A program made the position numbers and the translations under genes. A stretch of 64,000 nt of DNA from Viridibacillus soli. Lineage in GTDB: Bacteria; Bacillota; Bacilli; Bacillales_A; Planococcaceae. Positions 1 to 10,569 of this stretch are shown one piece after another. Under the pieces are notes generated by a model. It searched no databases, had not been told where the DNA came from, and saw only the letters and a list, made by a program, of their open reading frames with translations. The first letter of the stretch is position 1. Each line of letters opens with the position of its first letter. The stretch is from assembly GCF_016612995.1 (NCBI RefSeq), contig NZ_JAEOAH010000017.1:62001-126000 (forward strand). The letters are read 5' to 3'.

Positions 1-393
1 GCGTTTAGCTGGGAATAACTCTTTCTTTCTAGCAATTTGTACCGATTGTTGACTGAATTTTGTGGATAACTTATTTTGAATTTCTTGCTCCACAATTGCT
101 AGATTCTGGTCCATTCCCACTCCATTCGTTTGGAGCGCTAGTTGTGTAATAATAGGCTCTATTTCCTTTAGAATTTCTTTTTTTACACGTTGATCTTGCG
201 TTGAGTTGCTATTTGCAACAATGCGAAATCTCATCTGATCTGTATTTGCTAGTGATGTATTTTCCTCTGTAAACCATTGTGGTAGTAAGAATAATAGTGT
301 TTGTATAAAGAGCAATGCCACAATAAATTGTAACACTGAAATTGTTTTTGTTTTGTGATTTAGCATTTTAATATTCTTGTAATCTTGTATCAT
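1..393 (-). CDS. spoIIR: Stage II sporulation protein R, N-terminal part
   Basis: The reading frame is open from an ATG at 393 to the window edge (131 residues, C-terminus missing). A GGGAGGG ribosome binding site lies just upstream of the ATG. A hydrophobic segment at about residues 19-37 acts as signal or anchor, and the FRIVANSNS-type motif that follows is typical of SpoIIR. SpoIIR is made in the forespore and triggers processing of pro-sigma-E in the mother cell. Its position directly after prfA-prmC is the B. subtilis arrangement. Identity rests on this motif and synteny because the rest lies outside the window. Confidence 0.85.
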   Translation of the reverse strand, partial: MIQDYKNIKMLNHKTKTISVLQFIVALLFIQTLLFLLPQWFTEENTSLANTDQMRFRIVANSNSTQDQRVKKEILKEIEPIITQLALQTNGVGMDQNLAIVEQEIQNKLSTKFSQQSVQIARKKELFPAKR

Positions 394-436
394 ATGAATC
401 CCTCCCTGTCACAAGGATGGACAGGATTAGGATGTT

Positions 437-1303
437 TTATTCACAAATCTCACAAAAAATCATTCTATCTTTTTTGTTAATGTCTTTTACTATTTTCACC
501 TTCGCCTGTGGAAAACTCTTTTTGAAAAATTCAGCTACTGCCTCACCTTGTGTGTAACCAATTTCAACACCGATGAAGCTTGTTTTTTTCATAAGTGGTG
601 GCAACTTTTCAGCAAGCTTTCTATATAGAGCTAAGCCACTTTCTTCCGCAAATAATGCACTATGCGGCTCATGCTCTAAAACGACATCGGACATTTCCTT
701 CGCCTCATCAAATGCAATATAAGGCGGATTGGATAGTACAACATCCCATTTCTCTTCCACGATTGGTGCTGTTAAATCGCCTTCTCTAAAGTCAATTTCG
801 GCATCTAATTGCTTCGCATTATACTTAGCTGTTGTAAGTGCCACCGGGGAAATATCAGTCGCAATAACTGTCGCTTGCGGTGCTTCTTTTTTCATTGTAA
901 TGGCGATAGCGCCACTACCCGTTCCGATATCAGCTAACCGGATCCTCTCTCTTGCCGGAAATAGTGACTCGATACGTTTTAATGCTTCAACGATTAGCTC
1001 TTCTGTTTCTGGACGCGGGATTAGAACCGATTTATCTACTTTAAATGTCCGGCCATAAAATTCTTCTTCCCCCGTAATATACTGAACGGGACGTCCCTTA
1101 ATATGCTCTTCAATCATTTCGAAGTAGTTTTCCCACTGCACTTCTGTCATTTCATCCTGCATAGCCAGCAGTAGCCCTGTATAGGATGTATTTAATAGAT
1201 GTTGTAATAGTAAACGTGCAGCGTGTTCTTCTCGACCATTATCCTGTAAAAAAGAAGAAGCCCGGTTGAGGGCCTCAAATACTTGTCTCGTCATATTAAT
1301 CAT
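437..1303 (-). CDS. prmC: Release factor glutamine N5-methyltransferase
   Basis: This class I SAM-dependent methyltransferase modifies the glutamine of the GGQ motif in release factors. An N-terminal helical domain (about 1-100) precedes the SAM-binding loop GTGSGAIA (127-134) and the catalytic NPPY signature (192-195). The protein has 288 residues, normal for PrmC/HemK. The start overlaps the 3' end of prfA by 8 nt, so it is probably translated together with its own substrate. An alternative ATG at 1294 matches the usual family N-terminus better; neither start has a strong Shine-Dalgarno. spoIIR follows 43 bp downstream. Confidence 0.93.
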   Translation of the reverse strand: MINMTRQVFEALNRASSFLQDNGREEHAARLLLQHLLNTSYTGLLLAMQDEMTEVQWENYFEMIEEHIKGRPVQYITGEEEFYGRTFKVDKSVLIPRPETEELIVEALKRIESLFPARERIRLADIGTGSGAIAITMKKEAPQATVIATDISPVALTTAKYNAKQLDAEIDFREGDLTAPIVEEKWDVVLSNPPYIAFDEAKEMSDVVLEHEPHSALFAEESGLALYRKLAEKLPPLMKKTSFIGVEIGYTQGEAVAEFFKKSFPQAKVKIVKDINKKDRMIFCEICE

Positions 1304-2366
1304 TTAGGCTTTCAAGTTTTTTTGCTTGTTCTTCTAAAAATAATGCATCGAAAATTTCATCTATCTTACCTTCAATAATTTGGTCGAGTTTTTGAATTGT
1401 TAAACCGATACGGTGATCTGTTACGCGGTTTTGAGGGAAGTTGTACGTACGGATACGTTCTGAACGATCACCTGTACCAACTGCAGATTTACGTTCCGCA
1501 TTATATTCATTTTGTGCTTCCTGTTGTAATTTATCATATACGCGAGCACGTAATACTTTCATAGCTTTATCACGGTTTTTTAATTGAGAACGTTCATCTT
1601 GCATTGCAACAACAACGCCTGTCGGGATATGCGTCATTCGAACAGCAGATGCTGTTTTGTTGACGTGCTGTCCACCTGCACCACTTGCGTGATAAATATC
1701 TACTCGGATATCTTTATCAGCTATGTCTAACTCTACTTCTTCAGCTTCAGGCATTACAACTACAGTGGATGTTGAAGTATGCACGCGGCCTTGTGATTCT
1801 GTTTCAGGTACACGTTGTACACGATGTGCGCCACTTTCGAATTTGAATTTTGAGTATGCGCCTTGACCGTTAATCATGAAGACAATTTCTTTATAGCCAC
1901 CAAGTTCTGTTGGGTTGGCGTTCATGACTTCAATTTTCCAGCCTTGTGTTTCAGCATAACGACTATACATACGGAATAATGTATTGGCGAATAGAGCAGC
2001 TTCATCACCACCAGCAGCACCACGGATTTCCATAATAACGTTTTTATTGTCATTCGGGTCTTTCGGAATTAATAAAAGACGTAGGTGGTCTTCTAGCTTT
2101 GTAATTTGTTCTTCTAATTCATTTACTTCTTCTTTTACTAACTCACGCATTTCAGGATCTAGTTTATCCTCAAACATTTCTTTTGCTTCTTGATACTGTT
2201 GTTTCACTTCTTTATATTCTCGATAAACATCTACTGTTTCACTGATATCAGACTGTTCTTTTGAAAACTTCGCTAATTTTTTTGAGTCGTTGACAATTTC
2301 AGGGTCGCTAAGTAATTCATTTAATCGGTCGTAACGGTCCTCAACGGCTTGTAGGCGATCAAACAT
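1296..2366 (-). CDS. prfA: Peptide chain release factor 1
   Basis: RF1 reads UAA and UAG in the ribosomal A site and releases the finished peptide. From the ATG at 2366 the protein has 356 residues, equal to B. subtilis PrfA. It shows the PxT codon-recognition tripeptide (PET, about 187-189) and the GGQ hydrolysis motif in GAGGQHVNK (about 231-233). An upstream in-frame GTG at 2375 is possible, but AAGGTGA is placed correctly for the ATG. It overlaps prmC, whose product methylates this GGQ. Confidence 0.95.
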   Translation of the reverse strand: MFDRLQAVEDRYDRLNELLSDPEIVNDSKKLAKFSKEQSDISETVDVYREYKEVKQQYQEAKEMFEDKLDPEMRELVKEEVNELEEQITKLEDHLRLLLIPKDPNDNKNVIMEIRGAAGGDEAALFANTLFRMYSRYAETQGWKIEVMNANPTELGGYKEIVFMINGQGAYSKFKFESGAHRVQRVPETESQGRVHTSTSTVVVMPEAEEVELDIADKDIRVDIYHASGAGGQHVNKTASAVRMTHIPTGVVVAMQDERSQLKNRDKAMKVLRARVYDKLQQEAQNEYNAERKSAVGTGDRSERIRTYNFPQNRVTDHRIGLTIQKLDQIIEGKIDEIFDALFLEEQAKKLESLND

Positions 2367-2460
2367 TTCGTTCACCTTGACCTTTCTTCATTTTAGTTTT
2401 TATTGCACTACTATATATGTTTGTACTGTTGCTTGAAAAGTGCTCCTTCAATAGTATAAA

Positions 2461-2488
2461 GAAAAAGAGCAGCTATCGCTACTCTTTT
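2461..2488 (-). terminator. Terminator of the amidase gene
   Basis: Read on the minus strand, AAAAGAGTAGC pairs with GCTGCTCTTTT around a short loop and continues into a T-rich tract. It lies 12 bp past the stop codon of the amidase gene. Confidence 0.75.
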
Positions 2489-2500
2489 GAGAATTGAACG

Positions 2501-3235
2501 TTATTTTTTCTTCATATATTCATCAATACCGTCCGCTATACTATTCGTCATGCTTAGTAGATATTTTTTATCTGCAAGCTTCTTGTCTTCTTCTTTATTT
2601 GTCATATAACCCAACTCCACTAAAGTGGTAGGTACCTTTGACCAATTCGTTCCCGATAAATCATCGCGATAAATGATGCCTTTTATATCTTTGACCTTTT
2701 TATTTTTTTCTACTTTTTTGAGAATTGTTTTTGATATTAATAGACTTTTGTTATAGACGTCTTTTGTTATGTATGGATTTTTGGATGATGCTGTTAAGAC
2801 TGAGAAACCTTTTTCTTTTCGATTGATCGAGCCATCAGCATGTATTCGTATAAATAAGGTTGCTTGCTGTTTATTGGCGATATTAGCACGTTCTCGGTTA
2901 CTAATATTCACAGTTTGCTTAGTACGTGTGTAAATAACTTTATAGCCGCGCTTTTCTAATGTTTTACCAAGCATTTTAGACACCTCTAAAGTTAGATCCG
3001 ATTCTTTTTTGTTTGTATAAGGGCTGTGAGTACCGTCCGTCACTTTAAACTTTGTTTTTTTAGAACCAGGTCCGATTGGTTCAGCTCCAATATTCGCAAA
3101 TTGCTGATGACCGGGATCAATGACAATAATTTTCTTGTTTGTTTTCTTTACTGTTGTTTTCGCCATTACTTGTCCTGCTTGGAAAATATTAAATAGCACG
3201 ATAAATGACAGTAGTAAAAATATTATTTTCTTCAC
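2501..3235 (-). CDS. Secreted N-acetylmuramoyl-L-alanine amidase (Amidase_3)
   Basis: A zinc amidase that cleaves the bond between MurNAc and the L-alanine of the stem peptide. It has a signal peptide (hydrophobic core about 4-20) and then a single catalytic domain. The zinc ligands fit H43 (DPGH), E78 (ESD) and H132 (RIHAD), with catalytic E207 in LVELGYMTN. There is no separate wall-binding domain. The start is GTG at 3235, with AAAGGAG 6 nt upstream. Length and architecture resemble CwlD-like enzymes of spore formers, but CwlD cannot be assigned from this alone. It stands alone between prfA and tdk. Confidence 0.85.
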   Translation of the reverse strand: MKKIIFLLLSFIVLFNIFQAGQVMAKTTVKKTNKKIIVIDPGHQQFANIGAEPIGPGSKKTKFKVTDGTHSPYTNKKESDLTLEVSKMLGKTLEKRGYKVIYTRTKQTVNISNRERANIANKQQATLFIRIHADGSINRKEKGFSVLTASSKNPYITKDVYNKSLLISKTILKKVEKNKKVKDIKGIIYRDDLSGTNWSKVPTTLVELGYMTNKEEDKKLADKKYLLSMTNSIADGIDEYMKKK

Positions 3236-3352
3236 ATTATCTCCTTTCGAAAATAGATTTAGCCACTACTAACATTAGCATAAGCAGACCAATAATATCC
3301 TTTTACGTAAAATATAAATTATAATTGTAATATTCAACCTATATAAACAACA

Positions 3353-3379
3353 AAAAAGAGTAGCCAATTAGCTACTCCA
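3353..3379 (-). terminator. Terminator of tdk
   Basis: On the minus strand GAGTAGC and GCTACTC form a stem followed by six T residues, directly after the tdk stop codon. Confidence 0.8.
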
Positions 3380-3382
3380 TTC

Positions 3383-3976
3383 TTACTGATGAATTGATGT
3401 TCCTGTTGGTACTTCATGATGGTGTCTGCAGCGAGGTTCATACGCTTCAGATGCACCTACTAAAATCACTGGGTCATCGAATCCCGCAGGTTGTCCATTA
3501 ATCAAACGTTGCGTACGACTCGATGGTGAACCACATACACTACATACCGCTTGTAATTTCGTTACTTGCTCTGCAATAGCCATCAACTTCGGCATTGGTC
3601 CGAATGGAACCCCTTTGAAATCTTGATCGAGTCCCGCTAAAATAACACGGAATCCATGGTTAGCTAACTGCTGAACTATTTCAACAATAGCATCATCGAA
3701 AAATTGTGCCTCATCGATTGCAATCACATCAAAATCATCTGATATATGACTCCACATATCTTGTGCTGATTTGATTGGGCTTGCAATCACAGTTGTGCCA
3801 TTATGGCTCACAACCGCTTCTTCACTATAGCGATTATCAATTTCCGGTTTGAAAACCGCAATTTTCTGCTTTGCAAATTGAGATCTGCGAACTCGGCGAA
3901 TCAGTTCTTCAGATTTCCCTGAGAACATACTTCCACATATTACTTCAATCCAACCGTTTTGAGTCATTACATACAT
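3383..3976 (-). CDS. tdk: Thymidine kinase
   Basis: Type II thymidine kinase (197 residues) that phosphorylates thymidine to dTMP in nucleotide salvage. The P-loop GSMFSGKS lies near the N-terminus, a Walker B-like IDEAQFF follows, and a zinc-binding lasso is formed by CSVC and a C-terminal CRHH. The start chosen is ATG at 3976, because AAAGGAG lies 8 nt upstream; the longer frame from a TTG would run through that ribosome binding site. Its place next to rpmE and rho matches B. subtilis. Confidence 0.95.
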   Translation of the reverse strand: MYVMTQNGWIEVICGSMFSGKSEELIRRVRRSQFAKQKIAVFKPEIDNRYSEEAVVSHNGTTVIASPIKSAQDMWSHISDDFDVIAIDEAQFFDDAIVEIVQQLANHGFRVILAGLDQDFKGVPFGPMPKLMAIAEQVTKLQAVCSVCGSPSSRTQRLINGQPAGFDDPVILVGASEAYEPRCRHHHEVPTGTSIHQ

Positions 3977-4018
3977 GAAATAGACTCCTTTCAAAACTTA
4001 TATTCCACCATCATAACG

Positions 4019-4050
4019 AAAAAAGAGAGAGATTACCTCTCTTTTTTTAT
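4019..4050. terminator. Bidirectional hairpin between rpmE and tdk
   Basis: AGAGAG and CTCTCT pair around ATTAC and are flanked by A-runs on one side and T-runs on the other. It could back up the rpmE terminator. Confidence 0.55.
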
Positions 4051-4140
4051 ATAAAATTTATGTTATGTCATCTTTTTTATATAGTTTTTTACTTTAAGCG
4101 AACGTGCTTTATACTACACGAAAAATCTTTTTGACGCAAG

Positions 4141-4181
4141 AAAAATACCTGCCTAGCAATTACTTGCCGGGCAGGTATTTT
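4141..4181 (-). terminator. Terminator of rpmE
   Basis: AAAATACCTGCC pairs with GGCAGGTATTTT, giving a strong GC-rich hairpin with a T-run on the minus strand, 17 bp past the rpmE stop. Confidence 0.85.
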
Positions 4182-4197
4182 ATGACTACGGGTTAAA

Positions 4198-4398
4198 TTA
4201 TTTAATACCGTATTTTTTGTTGAAACGATCAACACGTCCGTCAGCAGACGCGAATTTTTGACGGCCAGTATAGAATGGGTGACATTCGTTACAGAATTCG
4301 ATAACGATGTTTTCTTTTACTGAACCAGTTTTGAAAGTGTTACCACAAGAACAACTTACTGCTGCTTCTTTGTAGTCTGGATGAATACCTTGTTTCAT
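4198..4398 (-). CDS. rpmE: 50S ribosomal protein L31, zinc-binding type
   Basis: L31 sits at the central protuberance and bridges the two ribosomal subunits. The 66-residue protein has the four-cysteine zinc ligand set (CSC near residues 16-18 and CNEC near 36-39) followed by HPFYTGRQK, so it is the C+ (zinc) form rather than the zinc-free paralogue. It lies between rho and tdk, as in B. subtilis, with its own promoter, leader and terminator. Confidence 0.96.
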   Translation of the reverse strand: MKQGIHPDYKEAAVSCSCGNTFKTGSVKENIVIEFCNECHPFYTGRQKFASADGRVDRFNKKYGIK

Positions 4399-4545
4399 GT
4401 GTATGATCTCCTCTCGCCCTGAACCATCTGGAACAGAGTTTTTTTTCGAACTGTTGCCTTACACGACCCAGATTAGTTTGCCGCATATGCAACACGTTTC
4501 ATGCAATACTGTAAGCAGTATATCAAAAATTATAGAGTGTTGCAA
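4399..4545 (-). promoter_or_regulatory. rpmE promoter and structured leader
   Basis: On the minus strand TTGCAA (4540-4545), a 17-bp spacer and TATACT (4517-4522) form a good sigma-A promoter, putting the start near 4510 and leaving a leader of about 110 nt. The leader can form nested stems: an outer TCTGG with CCAGA and an inner AACAG with CTGTT around an A-rich loop. Firmicutes L31 genes are known to carry autoregulatory leaders bound by L31. Whether this fold is that class needs a covariance search. Confidence 0.6.
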
Positions 4546-4593
4546 GCAAATAAATCTACCGAATTAAATTACTTGCAGAAGACCACATTACTT

Positions 4594-5883
4594 TTACAGT
4601 AAACCTTTACCGTTCCGAGCAGTCTTCATGTCAGAATTCAACTGTTCAAAAAACTCTTCATTTGTTTTTGTTTGGCGTAATTTTTTCAAGAAACGCTCTG
4701 CAAAATCGGATGAGTCTGAGAATGTTTTACGAATAGCCCATAGCTTATCAAGTTGTTCTTTTGGAATTAATAGTTCTTCTTTACGTGTGCCTGAGCGGCG
4801 AATATCGATTGCTGGGAATATACGGCGTTCTGCTAGACTACGGTCTAAATGAAGCTCTAAGTTACCCGTTCCTTTGAACTCCTCGTAAATTACTTCGTCC
4901 ATACGTGAGCCTGTGTCAATTAAAGCAGTTGCTAAAATCGTTAAGCTACCACCCTCTTCAATATTACGAGCTGCACCGAAGAAACGTTTTGGACGGTGGA
5001 ACGCCGCAGGATCAATACCACCTGATAATGTACGACCACTTGGTGGAATGACTAAGTTATAAGCACGTGCAAGTCGCGTAATAGAGTCCATCAAAATGAT
5101 GACATCACGCTTATGCTCTACTAATCGCATAGCTCGTTCTAACACAAGCTCCGCTACTTTTACGTGGTTTTCTGGTAGCTCATCGAATGTTGAACTAACA
5201 ACATCCGCTGCTACTGAACGTTCAATATCCGTTACTTCTTCTGGACGTTCATCTATTAATAGTACAATTAGTTCAGATTCAGGATATTTTTCTGTAATCG
5301 CGTTCGCAACTTCTTTTAATAGTAATGTTTTACCCGCTTTTGGTGGAGCTACAATAAGACCACGTTGACCAAAACCAACTGGTGCTACTAAATCCATAAT
5401 ACGTGTAGATAATTTATTCGGTTCTAATTCAAGTTTAATATGACGATCAGGATATAGTGGTGTCAGCGCAGGGAAATGCACGCGCTCTTTCGCTGTTTCA
5501 GGGTCTTCCCCATTCACTGCCTCCACATGTAATAGCCCGTAGTAACGTTCATTTTCCTTTGGAGGACGCACTTTTCCTGTAACTTTATCACCATTACGTA
5601 AGCTAAAGCGACGAATTTGTGATGCTGAAATATATATATCCTCAGAGCTTGGAGAATAGTTGATTGGTCTTAGGAAACCAAAACCCTCTTGTTGAATAAT
5701 TTCAAGGACACCTTCCATGAAAAAGTAACCTTCTTGCTCTGCTCTTGATTTTAAAATCGCAAAAATTAATTCTTTTTTCGTCAGCTTACTATAGTATGAA
5801 ATTTTATAATCTCTCGCAAGCGCATATAAATCTTTCAGTTTCATATCTTCAAGCTGAGAAATTGTCATTGTTGTCATAGACAT
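4594..5883 (-). CDS. rho: Transcription termination factor Rho
   Basis: Hexameric RNA-dependent ATPase helicase that ends transcription of unstructured RNA. An N-terminal SAP-like helical part (about 1-50) is followed by the cold-shock RNA-binding fold (about 55-125), the Walker A loop APPKAGKT and the Walker B segment [14 protein letters not shown]. From the ATG at 5883 the protein has 429 residues, close to B. subtilis Rho. A second ATG at 5877 is equally possible. The longer frame upstream lacks family similarity. A separate transcription unit from glpX is likely. Confidence 0.95.
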   Translation of the reverse strand: MSMTTMTISQLEDMKLKDLYALARDYKISYYSKLTKKELIFAILKSRAEQEGYFFMEGVLEIIQQEGFGFLRPINYSPSSEDIYISASQIRRFSLRNGDKVTGKVRPPKENERYYGLLHVEAVNGEDPETAKERVHFPALTPLYPDRHIKLELEPNKLSTRIMDLVAPVGFGQRGLIVAPPKAGKTLLLKEVANAITEKYPESELIVLLIDERPEEVTDIERSVAADVVSSTFDELPENHVKVAELVLERAMRLVEHKRDVIILMDSITRLARAYNLVIPPSGRTLSGGIDPAAFHRPKRFFGAARNIEEGGSLTILATALIDTGSRMDEVIYEEFKGTGNLELHLDRSLAERRIFPAIDIRRSGTRKEELLIPKEQLDKLWAIRKTFSDSSDFAERFLKKLRQTKTNEEFFEQLNSDMKTARNGKGLL

Positions 5884-5970
5884 AGCACCACTCTTATATA
5901 GTTTTTTTGTAAAGATGAATTTGGTCAACATAGATGTGTGAGAGTTGCGAGTAATGAAATGAAATGAACT

Positions 5971-5998
5971 TTAAGAAGAAGCCCGACAAATGCCGGGC
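5971..5998 (-). terminator. Probable terminator of glpX
   Basis: GCCCG and CGGGC form a hairpin 16 bp past the glpX stop. The trailing tract is TTCTTCTT rather than a pure T-run, so it may be leaky into rho. Confidence 0.55.
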
Positions 5999-6013
5999 AA
6001 TAAATATTGAAGT

Positions 6014-6982
6014 TTAATATTCCATAAATAGATTAGGTTTTTTAGTTAAGCTATGGCGACCTTCAATAAATCGAACTGTTCCAGATTTAGCGCGCATAAC
6101 AACTGATTCAGTTGTACAGTGTCCGCCTTTAAATTGAACACCTTTTAATAGCTCTCCATCTGTCACACCTGTTGCGGCGAAGATTGCATCGTCACCTTTA
6201 ACAAGATCATCCATATATAGCACTTTATTAACTTCGATACCCATCTTTTTGCAACGTTCGATTTCTTCGTCATTCGATGGAATTAACTTACCTTGGAATT
6301 CTCCTCCAAGACATTTTAAAGCTACTGCTGCAATAACACCTTCAGGAGCTCCACCTCTACCGAATAAAATATCTACACCTGTTTCATCAAATGCTGTATT
6401 GATAGCTGCTGCAACATCTCCATCAGAGATAAATTTAATGCGAGCACCTGCTGCACGAATTTGATCTACGATTGGTTGGTGGCGTTCACGTTGTAGAAGT
6501 GTTGCCACTACGTCTTCGATATTTTTGTTTTTCGCTTTAGCAACTGCACGTAAGTTATCGATTACTGGTGCATCAATATCAATTTTCCCTGCTGCTTCTG
6601 GACCTACTGCGATTTTCTCCATGTACATGTCAGGTGCATGTAGTAAGTTTCCGCGATCAGCGATTGCTAGTACAGTTAGTGCGTTACCACTACCTGCTGC
6701 TACGATGTTCGTTCCTTCAAGTGGATCTACGGCGATATCAACATGTGGGCCGTTTTCATCATGGCCTAATTGTTCACCAATATATAGCATTGGCGCTTCG
6801 TCCATTTCACCTTCACCGATTACGACTGTTCCTTGCATAGGAATGGAATCGAATACTTGACGCATTGCTGTTGTTGCCGCGTCATCTGCTTCCATTTTCA
6901 ATCCTCGGCCCATCCATCTTGCTGAGGCAATTGCTGCTGCTTCTGTCACACGTACTACTTCCATTGATAAACTGCGTTTCAT
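6014..6982 (-). CDS. glpX: Fructose-1,6-bisphosphatase class II
   Basis: GlpX-type gluconeogenic phosphatase that removes the 1-phosphate of fructose-1,6-bisphosphate. The 322-residue protein carries the metal-binding motifs [10 protein letters not shown] and DPLEGT typical of the lithium-sensitive phosphatase superfamily. It lies between murA and rho, as in B. subtilis, and close to fba and the transaldolase, so this segment carries several steps of triose/hexose phosphate conversion. The ribosome binding site GGGGGG is 11 nt from the ATG. Confidence 0.95.
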   Translation of the reverse strand: MKRSLSMEVVRVTEAAAIASARWMGRGLKMEADDAATTAMRQVFDSIPMQGTVVIGEGEMDEAPMLYIGEQLGHDENGPHVDIAVDPLEGTNIVAAGSGNALTVLAIADRGNLLHAPDMYMEKIAVGPEAAGKIDIDAPVIDNLRAVAKAKNKNIEDVVATLLQRERHQPIVDQIRAAGARIKFISDGDVAAAINTAFDETGVDILFGRGGAPEGVIAAVALKCLGGEFQGKLIPSNDEEIERCKKMGIEVNKVLYMDDLVKGDDAIFAATGVTDGELLKGVQFKGGHCTTESVVMRAKSGTVRFIEGRHSLTKKPNLFMEY

Positions 6983-7079
6983 CTTTTACTGTTCCCCCCG
7001 CTTTCCAATCCACTTAATGGTTGGAATCCTGTAAAACTAAATCTATTGTAGCACACAGATTATTCTGTGCGAATATTTT

Positions 7080-8372
7080 TCAGTTTGATCTTTTAGATGT
7101 TACATTTTCTTGTTCTGAAGGTAGCGTTTCTCGGCGAATGTCTGCACCTAGCGCGCGTAGCTTCGGAACCAATGAACTGTAGCCTCTTTCAATGTGGTAA
7201 ATGTCATGAATTTCTGTTTCGCCCTTAGCTAATAAGCCTGCGATGACTAATGCTGCACCTGCGCGTAAATCTGTAGCAGTCACTGTAGCAGCTTCTAGCG
7301 TAGTCGAACCATTAATGATAGCTGAACGGCCTTCTACTTTACCGTTCGCACCCATACGAGATATTTCATCAATATGTTTAAAACGGGCAGAATAGATTGT
7401 ATCTGTCACGACTGATGAACCTTGTGATTGTGTTAATAACACGGTAAATGGTTGTTGCAGATCCGTTGGGAACCCTGGATATACAAGTGTTTTCACATCA
7501 ACTGATTGAAGATTTTCTACTTTAGGAATGAAGAGGCGCTCTTCTTCCTCGATTACTTTGACACCCATTTCACGAAGTTTTGCTGTAACAGCTTCTACAT
7601 GTAAAGGAATCACGTTATCAATTGTAATACCATCGCCAATAGCCGCGGCCATAATCATGAATGTCCCAGCTTCAATACGGTCTGGAATAATTGTATGATT
7701 TGTACCGTGTAGCTCTTCAACGCCGTCAATACGAATAACATTTGTACCTGCACCTTTGATCTTAGCACCCATATTCGCTAATAATGTTGCGACATCGATG
7801 ATCTCCGGCTCTTTTGCAGCATTTTCAATGACTGTACGTCCCTTTGCCTTAACAGCTGCTAGCATAATGTTAATTGTGGCACCAACACTGCTAACATCCA
7901 AATAAATTTTTGCACCGACTAGTTCATCTGCACGCAAATAGATTGCACCATGTTCATTTGTTACTTTAGCGCCTAGTGCTTCAAAACCTTTAATATGTTG
8001 ATCGATAGGGCGAGGTCCTAAATGACAACCACCCGGTAAACCAATAACAGCCTTTTTAAATCGTCCAAGCATTGCTCCCATCATATAGTATGATGCGCGG
8101 AGTTTTTTGACATTGCCGTTTGGTAAAGGCATATCAACCATTGCACGTGGATCAATGACCATATGTCCATCAGAAAATTGTACTTCTCCACCAATTTCTT
8201 CAAGCAAGGCTTTTAACGTTGTAACGTCTAAAATTTCTGGTAAGCCTTCGATTGTGACAGGTGAATTAGCCAATATGGATGCAGGAATTAAGGCTACAGC
8301 GCTATTTTTAGCACCGTTTACTTTGATTGTTCCTTGCAAACGCTTGTCGCCTTTAATTTTATAAACGTCCAT
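7080..8372 (-). CDS. murA: UDP-N-acetylglucosamine 1-carboxyvinyltransferase (MurAB/MurZ type)
   Basis: First committed enzyme of peptidoglycan synthesis, adding enolpyruvate from PEP to UDP-GlcNAc. It is an EPSP-synthase-like two-domain protein of 430 residues. The catalytic, fosfomycin-reactive cysteine is at about residue 116 in GGCHLGPRP. The start is ATG at 8372, with AAGGAG 6 nt upstream, which removes five residues from the longest frame. By position between glpX and the transaldolase it corresponds to the second copy of Bacilli (murAB/murZ) rather than the one near atp genes. Confidence 0.93.
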   Translation of the reverse strand: MDVYKIKGDKRLQGTIKVNGAKNSAVALIPASILANSPVTIEGLPEILDVTTLKALLEEIGGEVQFSDGHMVIDPRAMVDMPLPNGNVKKLRASYYMMGAMLGRFKKAVIGLPGGCHLGPRPIDQHIKGFEALGAKVTNEHGAIYLRADELVGAKIYLDVSSVGATINIMLAAVKAKGRTVIENAAKEPEIIDVATLLANMGAKIKGAGTNVIRIDGVEELHGTNHTIIPDRIEAGTFMIMAAAIGDGITIDNVIPLHVEAVTAKLREMGVKVIEEEERLFIPKVENLQSVDVKTLVYPGFPTDLQQPFTVLLTQSQGSSVVTDTIYSARFKHIDEISRMGANGKVEGRSAIINGSTTLEAATVTATDLRAGAALVIAGLLAKGETEIHDIYHIERGYSSLVPKLRALGADIRRETLPSEQENVTSKRSN

Positions 8373-8405
8373 TTGAATCTCCTTCATCTTCGGATATTTC
8401 TATTA

Positions 8406-9056
8406 TTATTTACCGTTTTTCTTATTCCAATCCGCTAAGAATCCTTCAATTCCTTTGTCCGTTAATGGATGTTTGAATAATTGAGTCAAAACATTGTAAG
8501 GTGTTGTCGAAATATGCGCACCCGCAAGAGCCGCTTCTGTAATATGTTGTGGATGACGGATAGAAGCTGCAATGATTTGTGTATCGATTTCATGAATCGC
8601 GAAGATTTCAGCAATTTGACGCACTAATTCGATCCCATCTTGACCTAGGTCATCTAGACGTCCTAAGAATGGAGATACGTAAGTTGCACCAGCACGAGCT
8701 GCTAGAAGAGCTTGGTTAGCACTGAAAATTAATGTTACGTTTGTTTTAATACCTTGTTTTGAAAGTGTAGAACACGCTGTTAGACCAGCAGGTGTCATAG
8801 GTAATTTCACGGTAATGTTCGGTGCGATAGCAGCAAGTTCAAGACCTTCTTTGACCATACCTTCTGCATCTAGTGCAATCACTTCACCACTAATAGAGCC
8901 GTCGACTAATTCTGCAATTTCGCGTAAACGGTCGTGAAATGAAATATTTTGTTCTTTTGCTACTAGAGATGGGTTTGTTGTTACACCTGAGATAATACCC
9001 CAAGAATGTGCTTCTTTGATTTCTTCAAAGTTCGCTGTATCGATAAAAAATTTCAC
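8406..9056 (-). CDS. tal: Transaldolase, short TalC/FSA-like form
   Basis: The 216-residue protein is a single aldolase barrel of the short transaldolase/fructose-6-phosphate aldolase class, acting in the non-oxidative pentose phosphate pathway. The Schiff-base lysine fits K84 in NITVKLPMT, and the N-terminus [11 protein letters not shown] with SGVTTNPSL is characteristic. It corresponds to ywjH of B. subtilis, between fba and murAB. Sequence alone does not separate transaldolase from fructose-6-phosphate aldolase activity. Confidence 0.9.
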   Translation of the reverse strand: MKFFIDTANFEEIKEAHSWGIISGVTTNPSLVAKEQNISFHDRLREIAELVDGSISGEVIALDAEGMVKEGLELAAIAPNITVKLPMTPAGLTACSTLSKQGIKTNVTLIFSANQALLAARAGATYVSPFLGRLDDLGQDGIELVRQIAEIFAIHEIDTQIIAASIRHPQHITEAALAGAHISTTPYNVLTQLFKHPLTDKGIEGFLADWNKKNGK

Positions 9057-9084
9057 TTATATTTCCTCCTGAATGATGGAAAAT

Positions 9085-9121
9085 AGGAGAAGGACGATTA
9101 TTTTAACCGAACACTTCTCCT
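9085..9121 (-). terminator. Weak hairpin after fba
   Basis: AGGAGAAG and CTTCTCCT form an 8-bp stem with a 21-nt loop after the fba stop. The T-tract is poor, so this may be partial termination between fba and the transaldolase gene. Confidence 0.4.
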
Positions 9122-9142
9122 GTTATCATCTGTATAATTGTT

Positions 9143-9997
9143 TTATGCTTTTTGAGCACTACCAAATTCGCGTATTTTGCCGATTACTGTTGCTTTAATC
9201 GCTTCGCGAGCTGGAATTAAATATTTACGTGGATCATATACTTTTGTGTCATTTGCTAATACTTCACGTACCGCTTTAGTTGCTGCGATTTGATTTTCAG
9301 TATTAACGTTAATTTTAGCTGTTCCTAAAGAGATTGAACGTTGAATATCTTTTGTAGGGATACCAGTACCACCATGTAATACTAATGGTAAATCAGCAAA
9401 GTTTGAGATTTCTTCCATCTCTTTGAATCCTAAGTTTGGCTCACCTTGATAAGGGCCGTGAACAGAACCTAATGCAGGCGCTAAGCAATCAATGTTTGTA
9501 GCTTCTACAAGTTTTTTACATTCTTGCGGGTCTGCATACATAATGCCACCAATTACACCATCTTCATCGCCACCAACAGTACCAAGTTCAGCTTCTACAG
9601 AAACACCCTTAGCATGTGCATATTCAACTACTTTAGAAGTAATTTCAATATTCTCTTCAAATGAATGATGTGAAGCGTCAATCATAACTGATGTAAAACC
9701 AGCATCAATCGCTTCTTTACATTTTTCGAAGCTTGAACCATGGTCTAAGTGAATTGCTACTGGAACTGTAATTTTATAGCTTTCGATTAGGCCTTTTACC
9801 ATGTATACAACGGCAATGAAGCCTCCCATATATTTTCCGGCACCTTCAGAAACACCTAAAATGACTGGTGAGTTTTCTTCTTGTGCAGCAAGTAAAATAG
9901 CTTGAGTGAATTCTAGGTTATTGATGTTGAATTGGCCAACTGCATAACCTTCTTCTTTACCTTTAATCAGCATTTCTTTCATGGAAACCAAAGCCAT
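9143..9997 (-). CDS. fba: Fructose-bisphosphate aldolase class II
   Basis: Zinc-dependent aldolase that splits fructose-1,6-bisphosphate in glycolysis and runs backwards in gluconeogenesis. The 284-residue barrel shows HLDHGSSF (His83 and His86 region), the [10 protein letters not shown] motif and the phosphate-binding [13 protein letters not shown] lies close upstream of the ATG. It follows spo0F on the minus strand, as in B. subtilis. Confidence 0.96.
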   Translation of the reverse strand: MALVSMKEMLIKGKEEGYAVGQFNINNLEFTQAILLAAQEENSPVILGVSEGAGKYMGGFIAVVYMVKGLIESYKITVPVAIHLDHGSSFEKCKEAIDAGFTSVMIDASHHSFEENIEITSKVVEYAHAKGVSVEAELGTVGGDEDGVIGGIMYADPQECKKLVEATNIDCLAPALGSVHGPYQGEPNLGFKEMEEISNFADLPLVLHGGTGIPTKDIQRSISLGTAKINVNTENQIAATKAVREVLANDTKVYDPRKYLIPAREAIKATVIGKIREFGSAQKA

Positions 9998-10093
9998 TAC
10001 AAAATCCTCCTTTAGGATATAGCGTGGTATTAATGTTAGTTAATATCACTACTCATAATATCAAAAACAGGCGGTGTTGACCACTGCTCGTCA

Positions 10094-10462
10094 TTAATCT
10101 TTCAATAATTTATTAACTACGTCCCGAACTTCGTAAATGTCGAATGGTTTTGTAAAATAATGTTTCGCGCCAAGCGACTCAGCTTCTTTGATCAAATCAA
10201 GTTCACCGTACGCAGTCATCATAAGAACAGGCAGTTCAGGCAATTGCTTATGAATGCGTTTTAATATCTCAATCCCATCCATTCCAGGGATTTTCATATC
10301 TAGCAAAACGCAATCCATTACTATTTTCTCTGTATACTCCAATGCTTCCAGGCCATTAGCAGCTAAATATGTTTCATAGCCTTCCTTCTTGAACACTTCA
10401 TTGAGCAGCAAGCGAATCCCCTGTTGGTCGTCGACAATAAGTATTTTTTTCAACTTTACCAT
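10094..10462 (-). CDS. spo0F: Sporulation initiation phosphotransferase Spo0F
   Basis: Single-domain response regulator (122 residues) that passes phosphate from sporulation kinases to Spo0B and thence to Spo0A. The acidic pocket is D11/D12, the phosphoacceptor is D55 in VLLDMKIPGMDG, and the switch residues are T83 and K105. There is no output domain, and the GIRLLLNEVF segment is typical of Spo0F. The ATG sits very close to GGGAG; the TTG three codons later has better spacing and is a possible real start. A sigma-H-type promoter lies upstream. Confidence 0.95.
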   Translation of the reverse strand: MVKLKKILIVDDQQGIRLLLNEVFKKEGYETYLAANGLEALEYTEKIVMDCVLLDMKIPGMDGIEILKRIHKQLPELPVLMMTAYGELDLIKEAESLGAKHYFTKPFDIYEVRDVVNKLLKD

Positions 10463-10490
10463 ACTCCCTTATTTTATTCCCCCATACTAA

Positions 10491-10520
10491 TTATTCGCCA
10501 ATATACATCATTTTCCCTTT
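10491..10520 (-). promoter_or_regulatory. Sigma-H-type promoter of spo0F
   Basis: On the minus strand AAAGGGAAAA (-35, 10511-10520) and GGCGAATAA (-10, 10491-10499) are separated by 11 bp. This fits the sigma-H consensus RnAGGAwwW-N11/12-RnnGAATww with one change in the -35. In B. subtilis spo0F is known to be induced from a sigma-H promoter at the start of sporulation. Confidence 0.7.
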
Positions 10521-10527
10521 TAAATCC

Positions 10528-10569
10528 ATAATAATTGTTCATTTTGCATTTAAAATGAACAATTATTAT
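10528..10569. repeat. Perfect inverted repeat with 18-bp arms overlapping the ywjG promoter
   Basis: Arms 10528-10545 and 10552-10569 are exact reverse complements separated by GCATTT. The repeat contains a likely sigma-A promoter for ywjG: TTGCAT at 10544-10549, a 17-bp spacer and TATACT at 10567-10572. A repressor bound here would block ywjG, and it lies 8 bp upstream of the spo0F sigma-H -35 element. There is no T-run, so an operator is more likely than a terminator. Confidence 0.8.
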
